A stretch of 41,539 nucleotides of DNA from positions 1-41,539 of the forward strand of contig DYJL01000027.1 in the NCBI GenBank assembly GCA_020723105.1, written 5' to 3'. The DNA is from Nitrospira japonica. Lineage in GTDB: Bacteria > Nitrospirota > Thermodesulfovibrionia > UBA6902. This document shows, one piece after another, positions 8,440 to 17,366 of this stretch. Every line of letters starts with the position of its first letter. The stretch's first letter is position 1. Position numbers and translations under genes: made by a program. The notes below the pieces were generated by a model that saw only the letters and a program-made list of their open reading frames with translations, was not told the origin of the DNA and ran no database searches.

Positions 8440-9172
8440 TTATGATTTCCCCAAGCTTTTCAGTGGCCGCATAGTAATCTTCAAAAAGGGTATTGATCTC
8501 ATGCAGGTTGAGTTTTGTCTTTTCCTGTTTGACCCTGAGCACCTTGTCAAATACGTCTGTGCTCAGATTTGCGGATTTACAAAGGATACTGATGGCTTCA
8601 TGCTGCCTTACCGGCGGTTCTTTACCAAGTAATACAATTATTCCACGGAAAAGGGGGATATAGCCCGTAATGGATTTTGCAAGACCTTGTGTAAGAATTT
8701 TTCTGTCGCCAAAGGATGAAATATACCCCTGCCTCAATGCAATGAGTTTAACCTTTAACTCCCTTTCGCATTGATGCCGCAAATCCCTTTTTTTGATCTC
8801 AAGATTTTCAAGGATGTCTTCTCCGAACAGCACGGCATGAATCAGCTTAAAGCTGAGGAATTCAATCGGGAATACATCAAGAGATGTTTTTATGTAGTCT
8901 GGCGTCATGATAAGCGGGGCGGCAATTCCATGTTTGCTGTATTTTCTGCCGAACTGCGCAAGCAGTTCGAGGAACTTTATATCCATCTCTTTCAGAACGA
9001 TAACGGAATTGATGTCCGAGGTCTTTTCATTGAAATCATCTGTGACCGCAGAGCCTGTAACATAGATAGAATGAATGTCCCTCTGATAGTAGTTTATTGT
9101 GATTTCATCAATAAATGGTTTTATATTCTTTACCACGAGGGGCTTTAATTTCTCCAGTGTAAGAGTAAGCAT
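8423..9172 (-). CDS. Nucleotidyltransferase-like protein of unknown substrate
   Basis: The start at 9172 is supported by GGAGG about eight bases upstream; an upstream frame extension has no such site. The 249-residue protein shows VTGSAVTDDFNEKTSDIN near residues 39-56, which resembles the GSxxxGxxxxxSDID nucleotide-binding motif of the polymerase-beta nucleotidyltransferase fold, but with substitutions (no glycine before the FNEKTSDIN part, and N in place of the second metal aspartate), so catalysis is doubtful. The rest is helical with no recognised domain. It heads the operon with the TPM protein and lemA. It may be a degenerate or substrate-specific transferase; function unknown. Confidence 0.7.
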   Translation of the reverse strand: MLTLTLEKLKPLVVKNIKPFIDEITINYYQRDIHSIYVTGSAVTDDFNEKTSDINSVIVLKEMDIKFLELLAQFGRKYSKHGIAAPLIMTPDYIKTSLDVFPIEFLSFKLIHAVLFGEDILENLEIKKRDLRHQCERELKVKLIALRQGYISSFGDRKILTQGLAKSITGYIPLFRGIIVLLGKEPPVRQHEAISILCKSANLSTDVFDKVLRVKQEKTKLNLHEINTLFEDYYAATEKLGEIINEIKE

Positions 9173-9317
9173 TGTTGAGTCCTCCGGATTTATATTTATT
9201 GCCTGAGTTCCAGTACAATTATCCCAGTAAGCAGGAGAAAATTCAATATAATATATTTCCCCTGCTTGCATAGATATTTTCTGCGTGATAGATTTTAGAT
9301 AGCATAAGGGAGAGACT

Positions 9318-10829
9318 ATGAAAAAAGCTATATCAATACTTGTTGCGGTCCTTGCTGTTGTTGCTGTTGTTATGGCCGTAATTATAAAAACCTATATTAC
9401 ACCTGAGAGGATAAAGACATTTCTTGTTCCGTATGCTGAGCAAACACTAAACCGTAAGGTGAGCGTTGGTGAAATAAATATAAGCCTGTTAACCGGCATC
9501 AATATAAAAGATTTTACGATTAAGGAAGCAGATGGAAAGACTGACTTTATAAAATGCAGGGATTTTATCCTTAAATTCCAGCTTCTGCCGCTTCTTTCAA
9601 GAAAAGTGATTATTGATGACCTGAGGCTTATGTCTCCTGAGATAAGGATGTCCCGAGATAAGGAAGGCAGGTTTAATTTTGAAGATATCGGGAAGAAAGA
9701 AATGCCTGAGGAAGTAAAAGAAAAAAGCGCCCCTGAGGCAAAAGGTCTTCCGGTCTCCTTGCTCGTAAACAATGTTTCAGTCAGGGATTCAAGGTTTTCC
9801 TTTACTGACTCAACAAGGGCCTTACCTGATGTTAAAGGTTCTTTTGCAATTGATGCAGGGATAAAGAGCGCAGGCGGAGCAGAATTGTCTTCAAAGGGAA
9901 GGGTAGACGCAATATTTGATGAGATTATCTTCCATAATCCTGAAAAGGAGATGAAAAATATCAGGGCCTCGCTTGACTACTCAACCAGAATAGACCTTGA
10001 ATCAAAAAATATCCATATAGACAAGGCTGAGTTGAGAATTCAGGAAATATTGGTAGTCGTGTCAGGAACGGTCAAGGGCGTTATAAAGATGACTGCCAGA
10101 TCTGACAAGGGGGATTTCAGTTTAAATACTGTTGCAGACTTTTCAAAACCAGGGTATACATACAGCCTTGCAGCCAGCCTTGATTCATTTCAGGCAGATG
10201 AGGTTGTAAGTTTCTTCTTTCCAAAGGCAAGAGATACTGTCTCCGGGCTTCTCTCGGCCAATTTAAAATTAACCAGCGCCGGCATAACACCCGATAGCAT
10301 CAAAAATAATCTCATTGCTGCTGGAGACTTCAATTTAAAAGGTGGAAAGATAACTGGCGCCAGATGGGTTGAGGGGCTGTCACGGTTTATTAATATTGAA
10401 GAATTAAAGACAATAAACATCCGACAGGCAAATGGCACAGTGAAGATAAGAAACAGCGTTGTGAGCCTTGACAGTAACTTTACATCTGATGATATTGCAA
10501 TGAACCCGTTAGGGGAGATTGGTTTTGATGAGAGGTTGAATCTTTCTTTTGATCTGAAGCTTTCACCACGGCTTACAAGGAAGGCTGCGGGTTCAGGCCT
10601 CTCAAAATATTTTAGAGACGAAGCAGGATGGGGAGTGATACCGCTCAGGGTCTCCGGGTCTTTTTCAAAGCCGCTATACAGCGTTGATATCACAAAAGCA
10701 GGCAGACGGGTGATAGAACAGGAGACTGGCAAATTTATAGATAAATTATTCAGGAAAAATAAAGAAGATAATAAGCCGCGGGAAGAGGAAAAATCCGTAG
10801 AAGATTTATTGAAGGGAATTTTCAGATAG
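9318..10829 (+). CDS. AsmA-like / DUF748-type envelope protein
   Basis: The 503-residue protein has an N-terminal membrane helix (about 5-26), then YITPERIKTFLVPYAEQTLNRKVSVGEI, the typical start of AsmA family proteins, followed by repeated beta-rich segments (GINIKDFTI, VSVRDSRFSF) and a C-terminal AsmA-like part (FNLKGGKITGARW, then LRVSGSFSKPLYSVDI) ending in a charged tail. AsmA family members are thought to help transport phospholipids between membranes; this one is shorter than the largest members and its cargo is unknown. GGGAG precedes the ATG. It diverges from the upstream operon and has no partner on its strand. Confidence 0.85.
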   Translation: MKKAISILVAVLAVVAVVMAVIIKTYITPERIKTFLVPYAEQTLNRKVSVGEINISLLTGINIKDFTIKEADGKTDFIKCRDFILKFQLLPLLSRKVIIDDLRLMSPEIRMSRDKEGRFNFEDIGKKEMPEEVKEKSAPEAKGLPVSLLVNNVSVRDSRFSFTDSTRALPDVKGSFAIDAGIKSAGGAELSSKGRVDAIFDEIIFHNPEKEMKNIRASLDYSTRIDLESKNIHIDKAELRIQEILVVVSGTVKGVIKMTARSDKGDFSLNTVADFSKPGYTYSLAASLDSFQADEVVSFFFPKARDTVSGLLSANLKLTSAGITPDSIKNNLIAAGDFNLKGGKITGARWVEGLSRFINIEELKTINIRQANGTVKIRNSVVSLDSNFTSDDIAMNPLGEIGFDERLNLSFDLKLSPRLTRKAAGSGLSKYFRDEAGWGVIPLRVSGSFSKPLYSVDITKAGRRVIEQETGKFIDKLFRKNKEDNKPREEEKSVEDLLKGIFR

Positions 10830-10850
10830 TTTTTTTAATTGTAAGTTGCG

Positions 10851-11645
10851 CTACAGCCGGCCTGCAAATGAATCTATTTTCCCCATAAAGAGTTCCTGTG
10901 AGATAAGGAATGCATCATTATGTCCGCCCTGCAGTTGAACAAACTCTTTGGGTTCCGGAGATGCATCATATAGCATCCTGCCGAGGGTGAAGGGGACAAT
11001 TTCGTCATCAGCACTGTGGAAGAACAACTTGGGGGATCTGATATCTTTTATCTTGTTCAGGGAATTAAATTCACTTTTAAAAACAGACGAAGGAATGAAA
11101 GGTAATAGCGTTTCCCCCATGTCTTTTACTGATGTAAACCCTTCCTCGATGATTAGCCCTCCCAGTTCATATTTGCTTGCCAGATCAACGGCAACGGCGC
11201 TACCGAGAGATTCACCGTATGCGATGATTTCCTGCGGTACAAGCCCTTTCTCATTTAATAAATACTGATACATTGCTTCTGCGTCAAGATAAAGCCCTGT
11301 CTCTGAAGGACGGCCTTTGCTTTTGCCATAGCCGCGATAATCAAAGATAAGGACATTGAGGCCCAGAAAGTTAAACATGCTGATCTTCTCAAGCCGGTGG
11401 CTGATGTTTCCGCCGTTGCCGTGACAGAATAATAATGTAGCCCGTGGATTTCTGGCGGGGATAAACCATCCATTAAGCTTTACTCCATCTTTTGCCGTTA
11501 CAGAAATATCTTCGTAATCAAGATCTATTTCCTTTGGGGTAGCTTCAATTTTTTTGAGAGGGAAGTAGAGGCTCTTATGTTCAAGGAACCTGACAAGGGC
11601 GAACAGAATGATAAGTGCAGCGGCTATGGAGAGAATAATTTTCAT
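10851..11645 (-). CDS. Alpha/beta hydrolase, BEM46/YqkD-like
   Basis: The 264-residue protein has an N-terminal membrane anchor (about 4-20) and an alpha/beta hydrolase fold. FCHGNGGNISHR is the oxyanion region, YRGYGKSKGRPSE follows, the nucleophile elbow is GESLGSA with serine near residue 145, the acid lies in SADDEIVPF, and the catalytic histidine is in GGHNDAF near residue 242. Substrate is unknown; the class includes esterases and lipases. No ribosome binding site is present because a palindromic repeat lies 3 bases upstream of the ATG. Its neighbours give no functional link. Confidence 0.85.
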   Translation of the reverse strand: MKIILSIAAALIILFALVRFLEHKSLYFPLKKIEATPKEIDLDYEDISVTAKDGVKLNGWFIPARNPRATLLFCHGNGGNISHRLEKISMFNFLGLNVLIFDYRGYGKSKGRPSETGLYLDAEAMYQYLLNEKGLVPQEIIAYGESLGSAVAVDLASKYELGGLIIEEGFTSVKDMGETLLPFIPSSVFKSEFNSLNKIKDIRSPKLFFHSADDEIVPFTLGRMLYDASPEPKEFVQLQGGHNDAFLISQELFMGKIDSFAGRL

Positions 11646-11648
11646 AAT

Positions 11649-11710
11649 TGTAGGGGGCAGGCCTGTGTGCCTGCCCTAATAAAGGGCAACCACATAGGGT
11701 TGCCCCTACA
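11649..11710. repeat. Palindromic intergenic repeat element
   Basis: The 62-base element has inverted ends TGTAGGGGG and CCCCTACA and contains two GC-rich hairpins: GGGCAGGCC with GGCACAC partner sequence on the left, and GGGCAACC with GGTTGCCC on the right. It lies between the hydrolase start (11645) and the hisG stop (11734). This type of dispersed palindrome is common in environmental genomes; only one copy is seen here. Confidence 0.7.
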
Positions 11711-11733
11711 AAATTCCACAACGATTTTGAACC

Positions 11734-12645
11734 CTACGGTATTACTTTATTCAAAGGATACTCTATAATGCCTGAGGCCCCGACTGATTTAAGCTTGGGG
11801 ATTATGTCGCGCACAATCTTCTCGTCAATAACAACTTCAAGCGCATACCAGCCCTTGTCTGAAAGCTGTGATAAGGTCGGAGAATGCATGGCGGAAAGAA
11901 GCGTCATTACCCTCTTCATTGATTTCTCTGGCACATTCATTTTAAGCCCGACTTTTTCTTCTGCCGCGAGAGCGCCTTTAAGGAGAAGCACGATATTCTC
12001 CATTTTCTGCCTCTTCCATTTATTCTTCCATGCCTTTTTGTTTGAAATAAACCTTGTGCTTGAAACGAGTATCGTTTCGACTATTCTCAAATTGTTTGCG
12101 CGTAATGAAGAGCCTGTCTCCGTCAATTCTACAATTGCATCTGCAAGATAAGGTGGTTTTACCTCTGTCGCACCCCAGGAGAAATCCACATCAGCCTGAA
12201 TATTTTTTGATTTGAGATATTTCTTTGTAAAACCAACAAGCTCCGTTGCAATGCGTTTGCCGTTTAAGTCCCTGACCGTCTTTATCTTTGAATCATTCGG
12301 GACGGCAATCACCCATTTCACAGGCCTGAGCCCGCCTTTTGCATAATTCAGTTCTGCCACTTCATGTACATCAGCGCCCTGTTCAAGAATCCAGTCTTTT
12401 CCTGTGAGTCCTGCATCAAGTACGCCATCGTCAACATAACGCGCCATTTCCTGTGCCCGGATGAGCAGGGCTTCTATTTCCATATCATCAAATACAGGGT
12501 AGTAGGACCGGGAGTCAACCGATATGTTGTATCCGGCTTTCCTGAACAGGTTCAGCGTGGACTCCTGCAGGCTCCCCTTCGGAAGTCCGAGACGTAACGT
12601 ATTTTTTATTTCAGAAGTTCTCTCCTTCATGATTGTGCTTAACAT
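11734..12645 (-). CDS. hisG: ATP phosphoribosyltransferase, long form
   Basis: HisG joins ATP and PRPP, the first step of histidine synthesis. The 303-residue length and the C-terminal ACT-like regulatory part (after about 225, GMRVMT-type core [19 protein letters not shown] and YPLNKVIP end) show the long, HisZ-independent form. [28 protein letters not shown] and the PRPP region [17 protein letters not shown] are visible. An alternative ATG at 12630 gives 298 residues; a TATAAT sequence (12649-12644) overlaps the first ATG, so the shorter start is possible. Neither start has a ribosome binding site. Feedback inhibition by histidine is expected of this form. Confidence 0.94.
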   Translation of the reverse strand: MLSTIMKERTSEIKNTLRLGLPKGSLQESTLNLFRKAGYNISVDSRSYYPVFDDMEIEALLIRAQEMARYVDDGVLDAGLTGKDWILEQGADVHEVAELNYAKGGLRPVKWVIAVPNDSKIKTVRDLNGKRIATELVGFTKKYLKSKNIQADVDFSWGATEVKPPYLADAIVELTETGSSLRANNLRIVETILVSSTRFISNKKAWKNKWKRQKMENIVLLLKGALAAEEKVGLKMNVPEKSMKRVMTLLSAMHSPTLSQLSDKGWYALEVVIDEKIVRDIIPKLKSVGASGIIEYPLNKVIP

Positions 12646-12703
12646 TATATAATAACCATAAATTTTTTAGGTAGTCTGCCACTTGCAGTATGAATAATGT
12701 AGC

Positions 12704-12961
12704 TTACGCTGTCAGCCTGCTGTTGCGGTAGTAAAGCATGATGTCGGCCAATACCATCAGGCCATTTACAATATATAAGATTATCACCAGATCGAAATTG
12801 TAGAACGTTTTATGCATGATGCCTGCTAAATATCCAAGAAGGATAATATATAAAAATACAACGCTCTTTCCACTATTCGTTCTGGCCTTGTACGACTTGT
12901 AAATCGAAAACGGCCAGGCAAAACCAAAGCACAATAACATGATGATTTCAAAAATACTCAT
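12704..12961 (-). CDS. Small PQ-loop-like integral membrane protein
   Basis: The 85-residue product is strongly hydrophobic with about three membrane helices (roughly 3-18, 34-52 and 57-75). The FGFAWPFSIYKSYKARTNSGKS stretch contains a proline in helix 1 followed by a positive loop, which resembles the SemiSWEET/PQ-loop half-transporter arrangement, but this is weak. A GAGGT ribosome binding site is about ten bases upstream. It lies upstream of hisG on the same strand with a 58-base gap. Function unknown. Confidence 0.7.
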   Translation of the reverse strand: MSIFEIIMLLCFGFAWPFSIYKSYKARTNSGKSVVFLYIILLGYLAGIMHKTFYNFDLVIILYIVNGLMVLADIMLYYRNSRLTA

Positions 12962-13037
12962 TTTCTTATTTACCTCTGGACAATTATTAACTTTCTACTA
13001 CAGATTATCTTCATAAATTTTCTGATTCAATGCAGAC

Positions 13038-13203
13038 ATGGCAGCCTGTTGCAGAATTTCTATAATCGAAAAACGGCATATTACATATTTGCTTCAAGCT
13101 GTTTTTCTTATTTCTTTTCATCTATCCCCTAATCCCTTTTCAAAGGTGTCGTATAGAAATTCTTTCACAGCCTTCCATATCTATAACCATTGCAACAGAG
13201 TTC
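13038..13203. repeat. MITE-like dispersed repeat, copy 1
   Basis: The core (13039-13177) is bounded by imperfect inverted ends of about 28 bases: the left TGGCAGCCTGT...AGAATTTCTATA is matched on the right by TATAGAAATTCT...ACAGCCTTCCA. The middle holds a T-rich region and CTATCCC-CTAATCC heptads. Sequence similarity to the second copy at 38154 extends past the right end to ACAGAGTTC. No transposase is encoded. It ends about 68 bases before the chosen CPBP start. Confidence 0.75.
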
Positions 13204-13270
13204 TTCATAAATGGCTCTGGTAACTCAATTTCATGTTTGTATTAAAAACAGATTTTTGTTATTTTTTATA

Positions 13271-13939
13271 ATGCTGAAAAAATGGGATGAAATCTGCAAC
13301 CGGGCCTGGTTCCCGAGGGTTTTCCCTTTTGCTGTTTTCATGGCTTTTGTAATATGTGAATCCATATTCACATCCGATGTCTACCTGATATATATCGTCA
13401 AAAGTATTGTTGTAGGCATAATATTACTGCATTACAGGGATAAATATCCCGAAATAAACCGGTCCTTCTCTTTGAAGGATGCGGGCCTTGCAATAGCCCT
13501 TGGAATCATTGTCTTTATATTGTGGATAAATATGGCCTGGGATTTTGCCATTATTGGGTCCCCAAGAAACAATAATCCTTATACCCTGCTGAGCCAGGAA
13601 TATTTCTATATAGCAATCTTTTTTCGCATCTATGGTTCTGCAATGGTGGTTCCTGTGATGGAGGAGCTTTTCTGGAGGTCTTTTGTAATCAGATGGATTG
13701 ATAACCATAATTTTACATCAGTTCCCATAGGCACTTTCAGTATTACTTCCTTTATCACTACTGTTCTGCTTTTCGGTTCGGAACACAGTTTATGGCTGGC
13801 CGGGATTATGGCTGGCCTACTTTACAATTTACTGCTTTACTACAGGAAAAGTATTTTTCTTTGTATCATTGCTCACAGTGTTACAAACTTTATACTTGCA
13901 GTATATGTACTTTATTCAGGGCGATGGCTGTTCTGGTAG
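13271..13939 (+). CDS. CPBP (CAAX protease-related) intramembrane metalloprotease
   Basis: The 222-residue protein (from the ATG at 13271; a 242-residue version from 13211 begins next to the repeat) has about six membrane helices and the family signatures EELFWRSF (EExxxR type, near residue 128) and the later FGSEHSLWLAGIMAGLLYN and AHSVTNF motifs carrying the predicted zinc-binding histidines. It closely resembles the CAAX-related family associated with exosortase/PEP-CTERM systems, but no exosortase is in the window. Substrate is unknown. No ribosome binding site is obvious at either start. It converges with hisD (adjacent bases). Confidence 0.85.
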   Translation: MLKKWDEICNRAWFPRVFPFAVFMAFVICESIFTSDVYLIYIVKSIVVGIILLHYRDKYPEINRSFSLKDAGLAIALGIIVFILWINMAWDFAIIGSPRNNNPYTLLSQEYFYIAIFFRIYGSAMVVPVMEELFWRSFVIRWIDNHNFTSVPIGTFSITSFITTVLLFGSEHSLWLAGIMAGLLYNLLLYYRKSIFLCIIAHSVTNFILAVYVLYSGRWLFW

Positions 13940-15217
13940 TTATTTGGTCCTCTGCCTTATCGTATTTCCGTGCGCCTCAAGTCCCTCTAAATCTGCAAGA
14001 GTCTCAACTGTTTTGGCGAGTCTGGTAAAACCCTCCTGTGTTGCATTAATCAGGCTTGTACGCTTTATAAAATCATATACCCCAAGCGGCGATGAGAAAC
14101 GGGCTGTGCCGCCCGTGGGGAGCGTGTGGTTGGGCCCTGCTGCATAATCGCCAAGAGGCTCAGGCGTCCATCTGCCAAGAAAGACCGCACCGGCATTTTT
14201 AATCTTTGGCAGAAGCGCCGAGGGCTTTTTCGTCATTATCTCAAGATGCTCCGGCGCAATCTGATTGGCAATATCCGTTGCCGAAACAAGATTCTTTGTG
14301 ATAATTACGGCCCCGTATTTCTGAAGGGATTTTTTTGCTATGTCTTTTCTCTTGAGATTCTTTAATTGTATTAAAAGCTCTTTTTGCACTTTACCGGCAA
14401 GGATCTCTGAATCAGTGATTAAAACAGACGATGCCATTTCATCGTGCTCTGCCTGACTGAGCAGGTCTGAAGCGATAAAGGAAGGAGGGGCTGTTTTATC
14501 AGCGATTATCAGAATCTCGCTCGGGCCTGCAACCATATCAATGCCAACGTCTCCAAAAACCATCCTCTTTGCAACAGCAACAAAGATGTTGCCGGGCCCT
14601 GCAATCTTATCAACCTTTTTAATGGTTCCGGTGCCATATGCCATCGCTGCAATGGCCTGGGCGCCGCCGATTCTGTAGACCTCTTTCACGCCAAGCAGTT
14701 TTATTGCAAAGGCAACATAGGGATTGAGTATTCCGCCGGGAGTTGGCACGCACAGTGCAATTTCCTTCACGCCTGCAACCTGCGCCGGAATGACGTTCAT
14801 CAAAACAGTGGATGGATATGCTGCCTTGCCGCCCGGCACATATACGCCAACCCTTTCAAGAGGATGTATTATCTGGCCTGCAGTGACGCCCTTATTTGAG
14901 ATTTGCCACGTTTCCTCCTTCTGGAGTTTGTGGAATGTTTTTATCCGGCCTGCCGCAAGTTTCAGCGCCTGTGAAAAATTATTTTCAACCTTCCTGGCTG
15001 CGGTAGCAATTTCTTCCTGGCCGACTGAAAGAGTTGTTAACCTTATCGAATCAAACTTTGCAGTATATTTTCTGACTGCATTGTCTCCGTGCCGTTTGAC
15101 ATCTGCAATAATCTTCCTGACAGTTCTCTGTATATCGTCTTCAATGACGGAAACAGAGGCCCTCTTTTTTAGAAGCATGATGAAGGCATCAACGTTATCT
15201 TCATTGATGATTCGCAT
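13940..15217 (-). CDS. hisD: Histidinol dehydrogenase
   Basis: HisD oxidises L-histidinol to histidine in two NAD-dependent steps. The 425 residues are standard. GVYVPGGKAAYPSTVLMNVIPA, RIGGAQAIAAMAYGT, KIAGPGNIFVAVAKR, DLLSQAEHDE with the zinc-binding residues, and the catalytic PEHLEIM are all present. Its ATG overlaps the murA stop by one base, so it is the last gene of the DUF1385-prfA-prmC-murA-hisD operon. hisG, hisA and hisF are on separate transcripts in this window. Confidence 0.97.
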   Translation of the reverse strand: MRIINEDNVDAFIMLLKKRASVSVIEDDIQRTVRKIIADVKRHGDNAVRKYTAKFDSIRLTTLSVGQEEIATAARKVENNFSQALKLAAGRIKTFHKLQKEETWQISNKGVTAGQIIHPLERVGVYVPGGKAAYPSTVLMNVIPAQVAGVKEIALCVPTPGGILNPYVAFAIKLLGVKEVYRIGGAQAIAAMAYGTGTIKKVDKIAGPGNIFVAVAKRMVFGDVGIDMVAGPSEILIIADKTAPPSFIASDLLSQAEHDEMASSVLITDSEILAGKVQKELLIQLKNLKRKDIAKKSLQKYGAVIITKNLVSATDIANQIAPEHLEIMTKKPSALLPKIKNAGAVFLGRWTPEPLGDYAAGPNHTLPTGGTARFSSPLGVYDFIKRTSLINATQEGFTRLAKTVETLADLEGLEAHGNTIRQRTK

Positions 15218-16467
15218 TATTTGACTCTCCTGATCTTTGCACCAAGCATTTTTAATTTTTCCTCAAGCTTTTCATAACCCCGGTCCAGATGATAGACCCT
15301 GTCAATAACGGTCGTCCCTTTTGCAGCAAGACCAGCCACAACAAGCGATGCGCTTGCGCGCAGGTCTGTGGCCATGACTGGTGCGCCCTTGAGGGATTTC
15401 ACTCCTTTTACCGTAGCCGTTGAACCCTCGACCTTTATATCAGCGCCCATTCTTCTCAGCTCTGCTACGTGCATGAATCTGTTTTCAAATATGCTTTCAG
15501 TGATGAGGCTCGTGCTGTCGGCTATTGCCATCATGGCCATAAACTGAGCCTGCATATCTGTTGGAAAACCGGGATAGGGCATAGTCTTTATGTCTATTGA
15601 TGACAATCTTTCAGGCCCTTTCACTATGAATTTATCATTTTTATGTAAAGCCTTTACGCCTGCTTCTGTCATTTTATTTACAATTGCATCTATATGCCCT
15701 GGCTTGCAACTGTTTATTTTTATATCCCCCTGGGTTGCTGCAGCCGCAGCTATAAATGTTGCTGCCTCAATCCTGTCCGGGATGACTTTGTAGATGAGCG
15801 GCTTAAGCCTGTTAACGCCGTTAATCCTGATAATGCTTGTGCCTGCGCCTTCGATATCTGCGCCCATTGATATTAACGCATTGGCAAGGTCTGTAACTTC
15901 AGGTTCACAGGCTGCGTTCTCAAGTAAAGTGGTTCCGTCTGCAAGTGTTGCTGCCATCATCAGATTTTCCGTTCCTGTCACAGTAGGGATATCAAAATAA
16001 ATGGTTGCTCCTTTTAAACGTTTTGCCTTTGCTTCAATGTAGCCTTCTGATAAAATTACCCGGGCACCCATCTTTTCCAGTCCCATAATGTGCAGGTTAA
16101 TAGGCCTGGCGCCAATGGCACAGCCGCCGGGAAGAGAGACTCTGGCCCGGCCGGTTCTGGCCAGCAGCGGGCCCAGCACGAGCACGGATGCGCGCATTGT
16201 TTTAACAAAATCATACGGCGCATCAACGGATGTTATTTTTTTTGTTTGCAGCAGGATCTGGTTGTTTTCGAGATGAAATCCAAAGCCGAGATGTGCAAGC
16301 AGTTTGCCCATGGTCATTACATCACGAAGCTGAGGGATATTATTGATAATGCTCTCGCCTGAACTTAAGATAGTCGCTGTCATTAACGGCAGCACAGCAT
16401 TCTTGGCCCCGCTGATCGTTACCTCGCCCTTTAATCTGACTCCGCCTGTGATTTCTATTTTGTCCAT
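15217..16467 (-). CDS. murA: UDP-N-acetylglucosamine 1-carboxyvinyltransferase
   Basis: MurA transfers enolpyruvyl to UDP-GlcNAc, the first committed step of peptidoglycan synthesis in the cytoplasm. The 416-residue product has [16 protein letters not shown] at the N terminus, the catalytic loop [15 protein letters not shown] with cysteine at residue 116 (the form usually inhibited by fosfomycin), [11 protein letters not shown], and [15 protein letters not shown]. Start overlaps the prmC end by 13 bases and the stop overlaps hisD, indicating coupled translation. Confidence 0.97.
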   Translation of the reverse strand: MDKIEITGGVRLKGEVTISGAKNAVLPLMTATILSSGESIINNIPQLRDVMTMGKLLAHLGFGFHLENNQILLQTKKITSVDAPYDFVKTMRASVLVLGPLLARTGRARVSLPGGCAIGARPINLHIMGLEKMGARVILSEGYIEAKAKRLKGATIYFDIPTVTGTENLMMAATLADGTTLLENAACEPEVTDLANALISMGADIEGAGTSIIRINGVNRLKPLIYKVIPDRIEAATFIAAAAATQGDIKINSCKPGHIDAIVNKMTEAGVKALHKNDKFIVKGPERLSSIDIKTMPYPGFPTDMQAQFMAMMAIADSTSLITESIFENRFMHVAELRRMGADIKVEGSTATVKGVKSLKGAPVMATDLRASASLVVAGLAAKGTTVIDRVYHLDRGYEKLEEKLKMLGAKIRRVK

Positions 16468-17366
16468 TGTGCGTGTATTATTCTCTCAATTCCTGCGTAA
16501 TCTTTCACTATCTCTATATTTCTGTAACCGGTATCTTCAACAATTTGAGACACTGCATTGCTTTGTCCCTCCCCGAGTTCAAGCATTAATATACCGTCAT
16601 GTTTTAAAAATTGTCTTGCAGCAGGAATTATCTCTTTATAATAATCGAGCCCGTCTGCTCCGCCATCGAGGGCGTTTAGCGGTTCCCAGTCTCTGACTTC
16701 CGGTTGAAGAGTTTCTATGTCATCTGTTCTGATATAAGGCGGATTGGAGATGATGAAGTCGAAGAAGTGAGAGTAGTGGTGAAGTGAAGAATTAAGAGGT
16801 TCAAAGAGATTTCCAGCAAGAAATGTGCCATTGCCAACGTTGTTCAATCCGGCATTCTTTTTTGCATATGACAGTGCAATATCTGATATGTCAATGCCAT
16901 AGACCTGTGCCTCAGGGAATTCCTTTGCAAGTGCAAGGGCTATACATCCGCTGCCGGTACAAAGGTCGAGGATGTTAAGTGATGAGTGACAAGTGACAGG
17001 TGACAAGTTTTTGTTTTCACTTACAGCTTGCAACCTGCAATCTGTTACTGTCTTCACAGCAAGCTCTGCCATCAGTTCTGTCTCAGGGCGGGGGATTAAA
17101 ACACCTTTGCCAACTTGCAGATTCAATCCCAGAAAATCAATATGTCCGAAAATATATTGAAGAGGTTCACGGCTGGTTCTGCGCCTGATAGTTTCGCCAA
17201 GGAATTTTATCTGTTCTTCGCTTATTTCCTGATTTTCGCTGTAAATTCTGACAAGGTCTATGCTGAGGGTGTTTTGAAGTAAGAGCTCGGCTTCCTTTTC
17301 TGGAGCTTCAATGCCGGAGGGCGTTAATATTTTTGATATGGAATGTAGTTTATCGAGAGCTTTCAT
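16455..17366 (-). CDS. prmC: Peptide chain release factor N5-glutamine methyltransferase, with an inserted segment
   Basis: PrmC methylates the GGQ glutamine of release factors using SAM. The 303-residue product is longer than usual (about 280). The N-terminal helical domain is followed by [19 protein letters not shown], the SAM motif [15 protein letters not shown] and the catalytic NPPY (in IISNPPYI). Between ELAVKTV and NILDL is an extra segment of about 23 residues (108-130) encoded by a 7-base-periodic tract. A shorter extra stretch, [10 protein letters not shown], lies before [10 protein letters not shown]. The gene overlaps prfA (ATGA), the gene of its substrate, and overlaps murA. Confidence 0.95.
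   Translation of the reverse strand: MKALDKLHSISKILTPSGIEAPEKEAELLLQNTLSIDLVRIYSENQEISEEQIKFLGETIRRRTSREPLQYIFGHIDFLGLNLQVGKGVLIPRPETELMAELAVKTVTDCRLQAVSENKNLSPVTCHSSLNILDLCTGSGCIALALAKEFPEAQVYGIDISDIALSYAKKNAGLNNVGNGTFLAGNLFEPLNSSLHHYSHFFDFIISNPPYIRTDDIETLQPEVRDWEPLNALDGGADGLDYYKEIIPAARQFLKHDGILMLELGEGQSNAVSQIVEDTGYRNIEIVKDYAGIERIIHAQWTK
16978..17047. repeat. Heptad-periodic repeat inside prmC
   Basis: On the + strand AGTGATG, AGTGACA, AGTGACA and GGTGACA follow each other at exactly 7 bases (16978-17005). After a T-rich gap, a second heptad set with CTTGCAA, CCTGCAA and TCTGTTA follows (about 17027-17047). It is read in frame on the minus strand and adds about 23 residues to PrmC. Confidence 0.75.

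Noticed and set aside
10190..10732. 180-codon minus-strand ORF opposite the AsmA-like gene
   Set aside because: Antisense shadow; no motif and no ribosome binding site.
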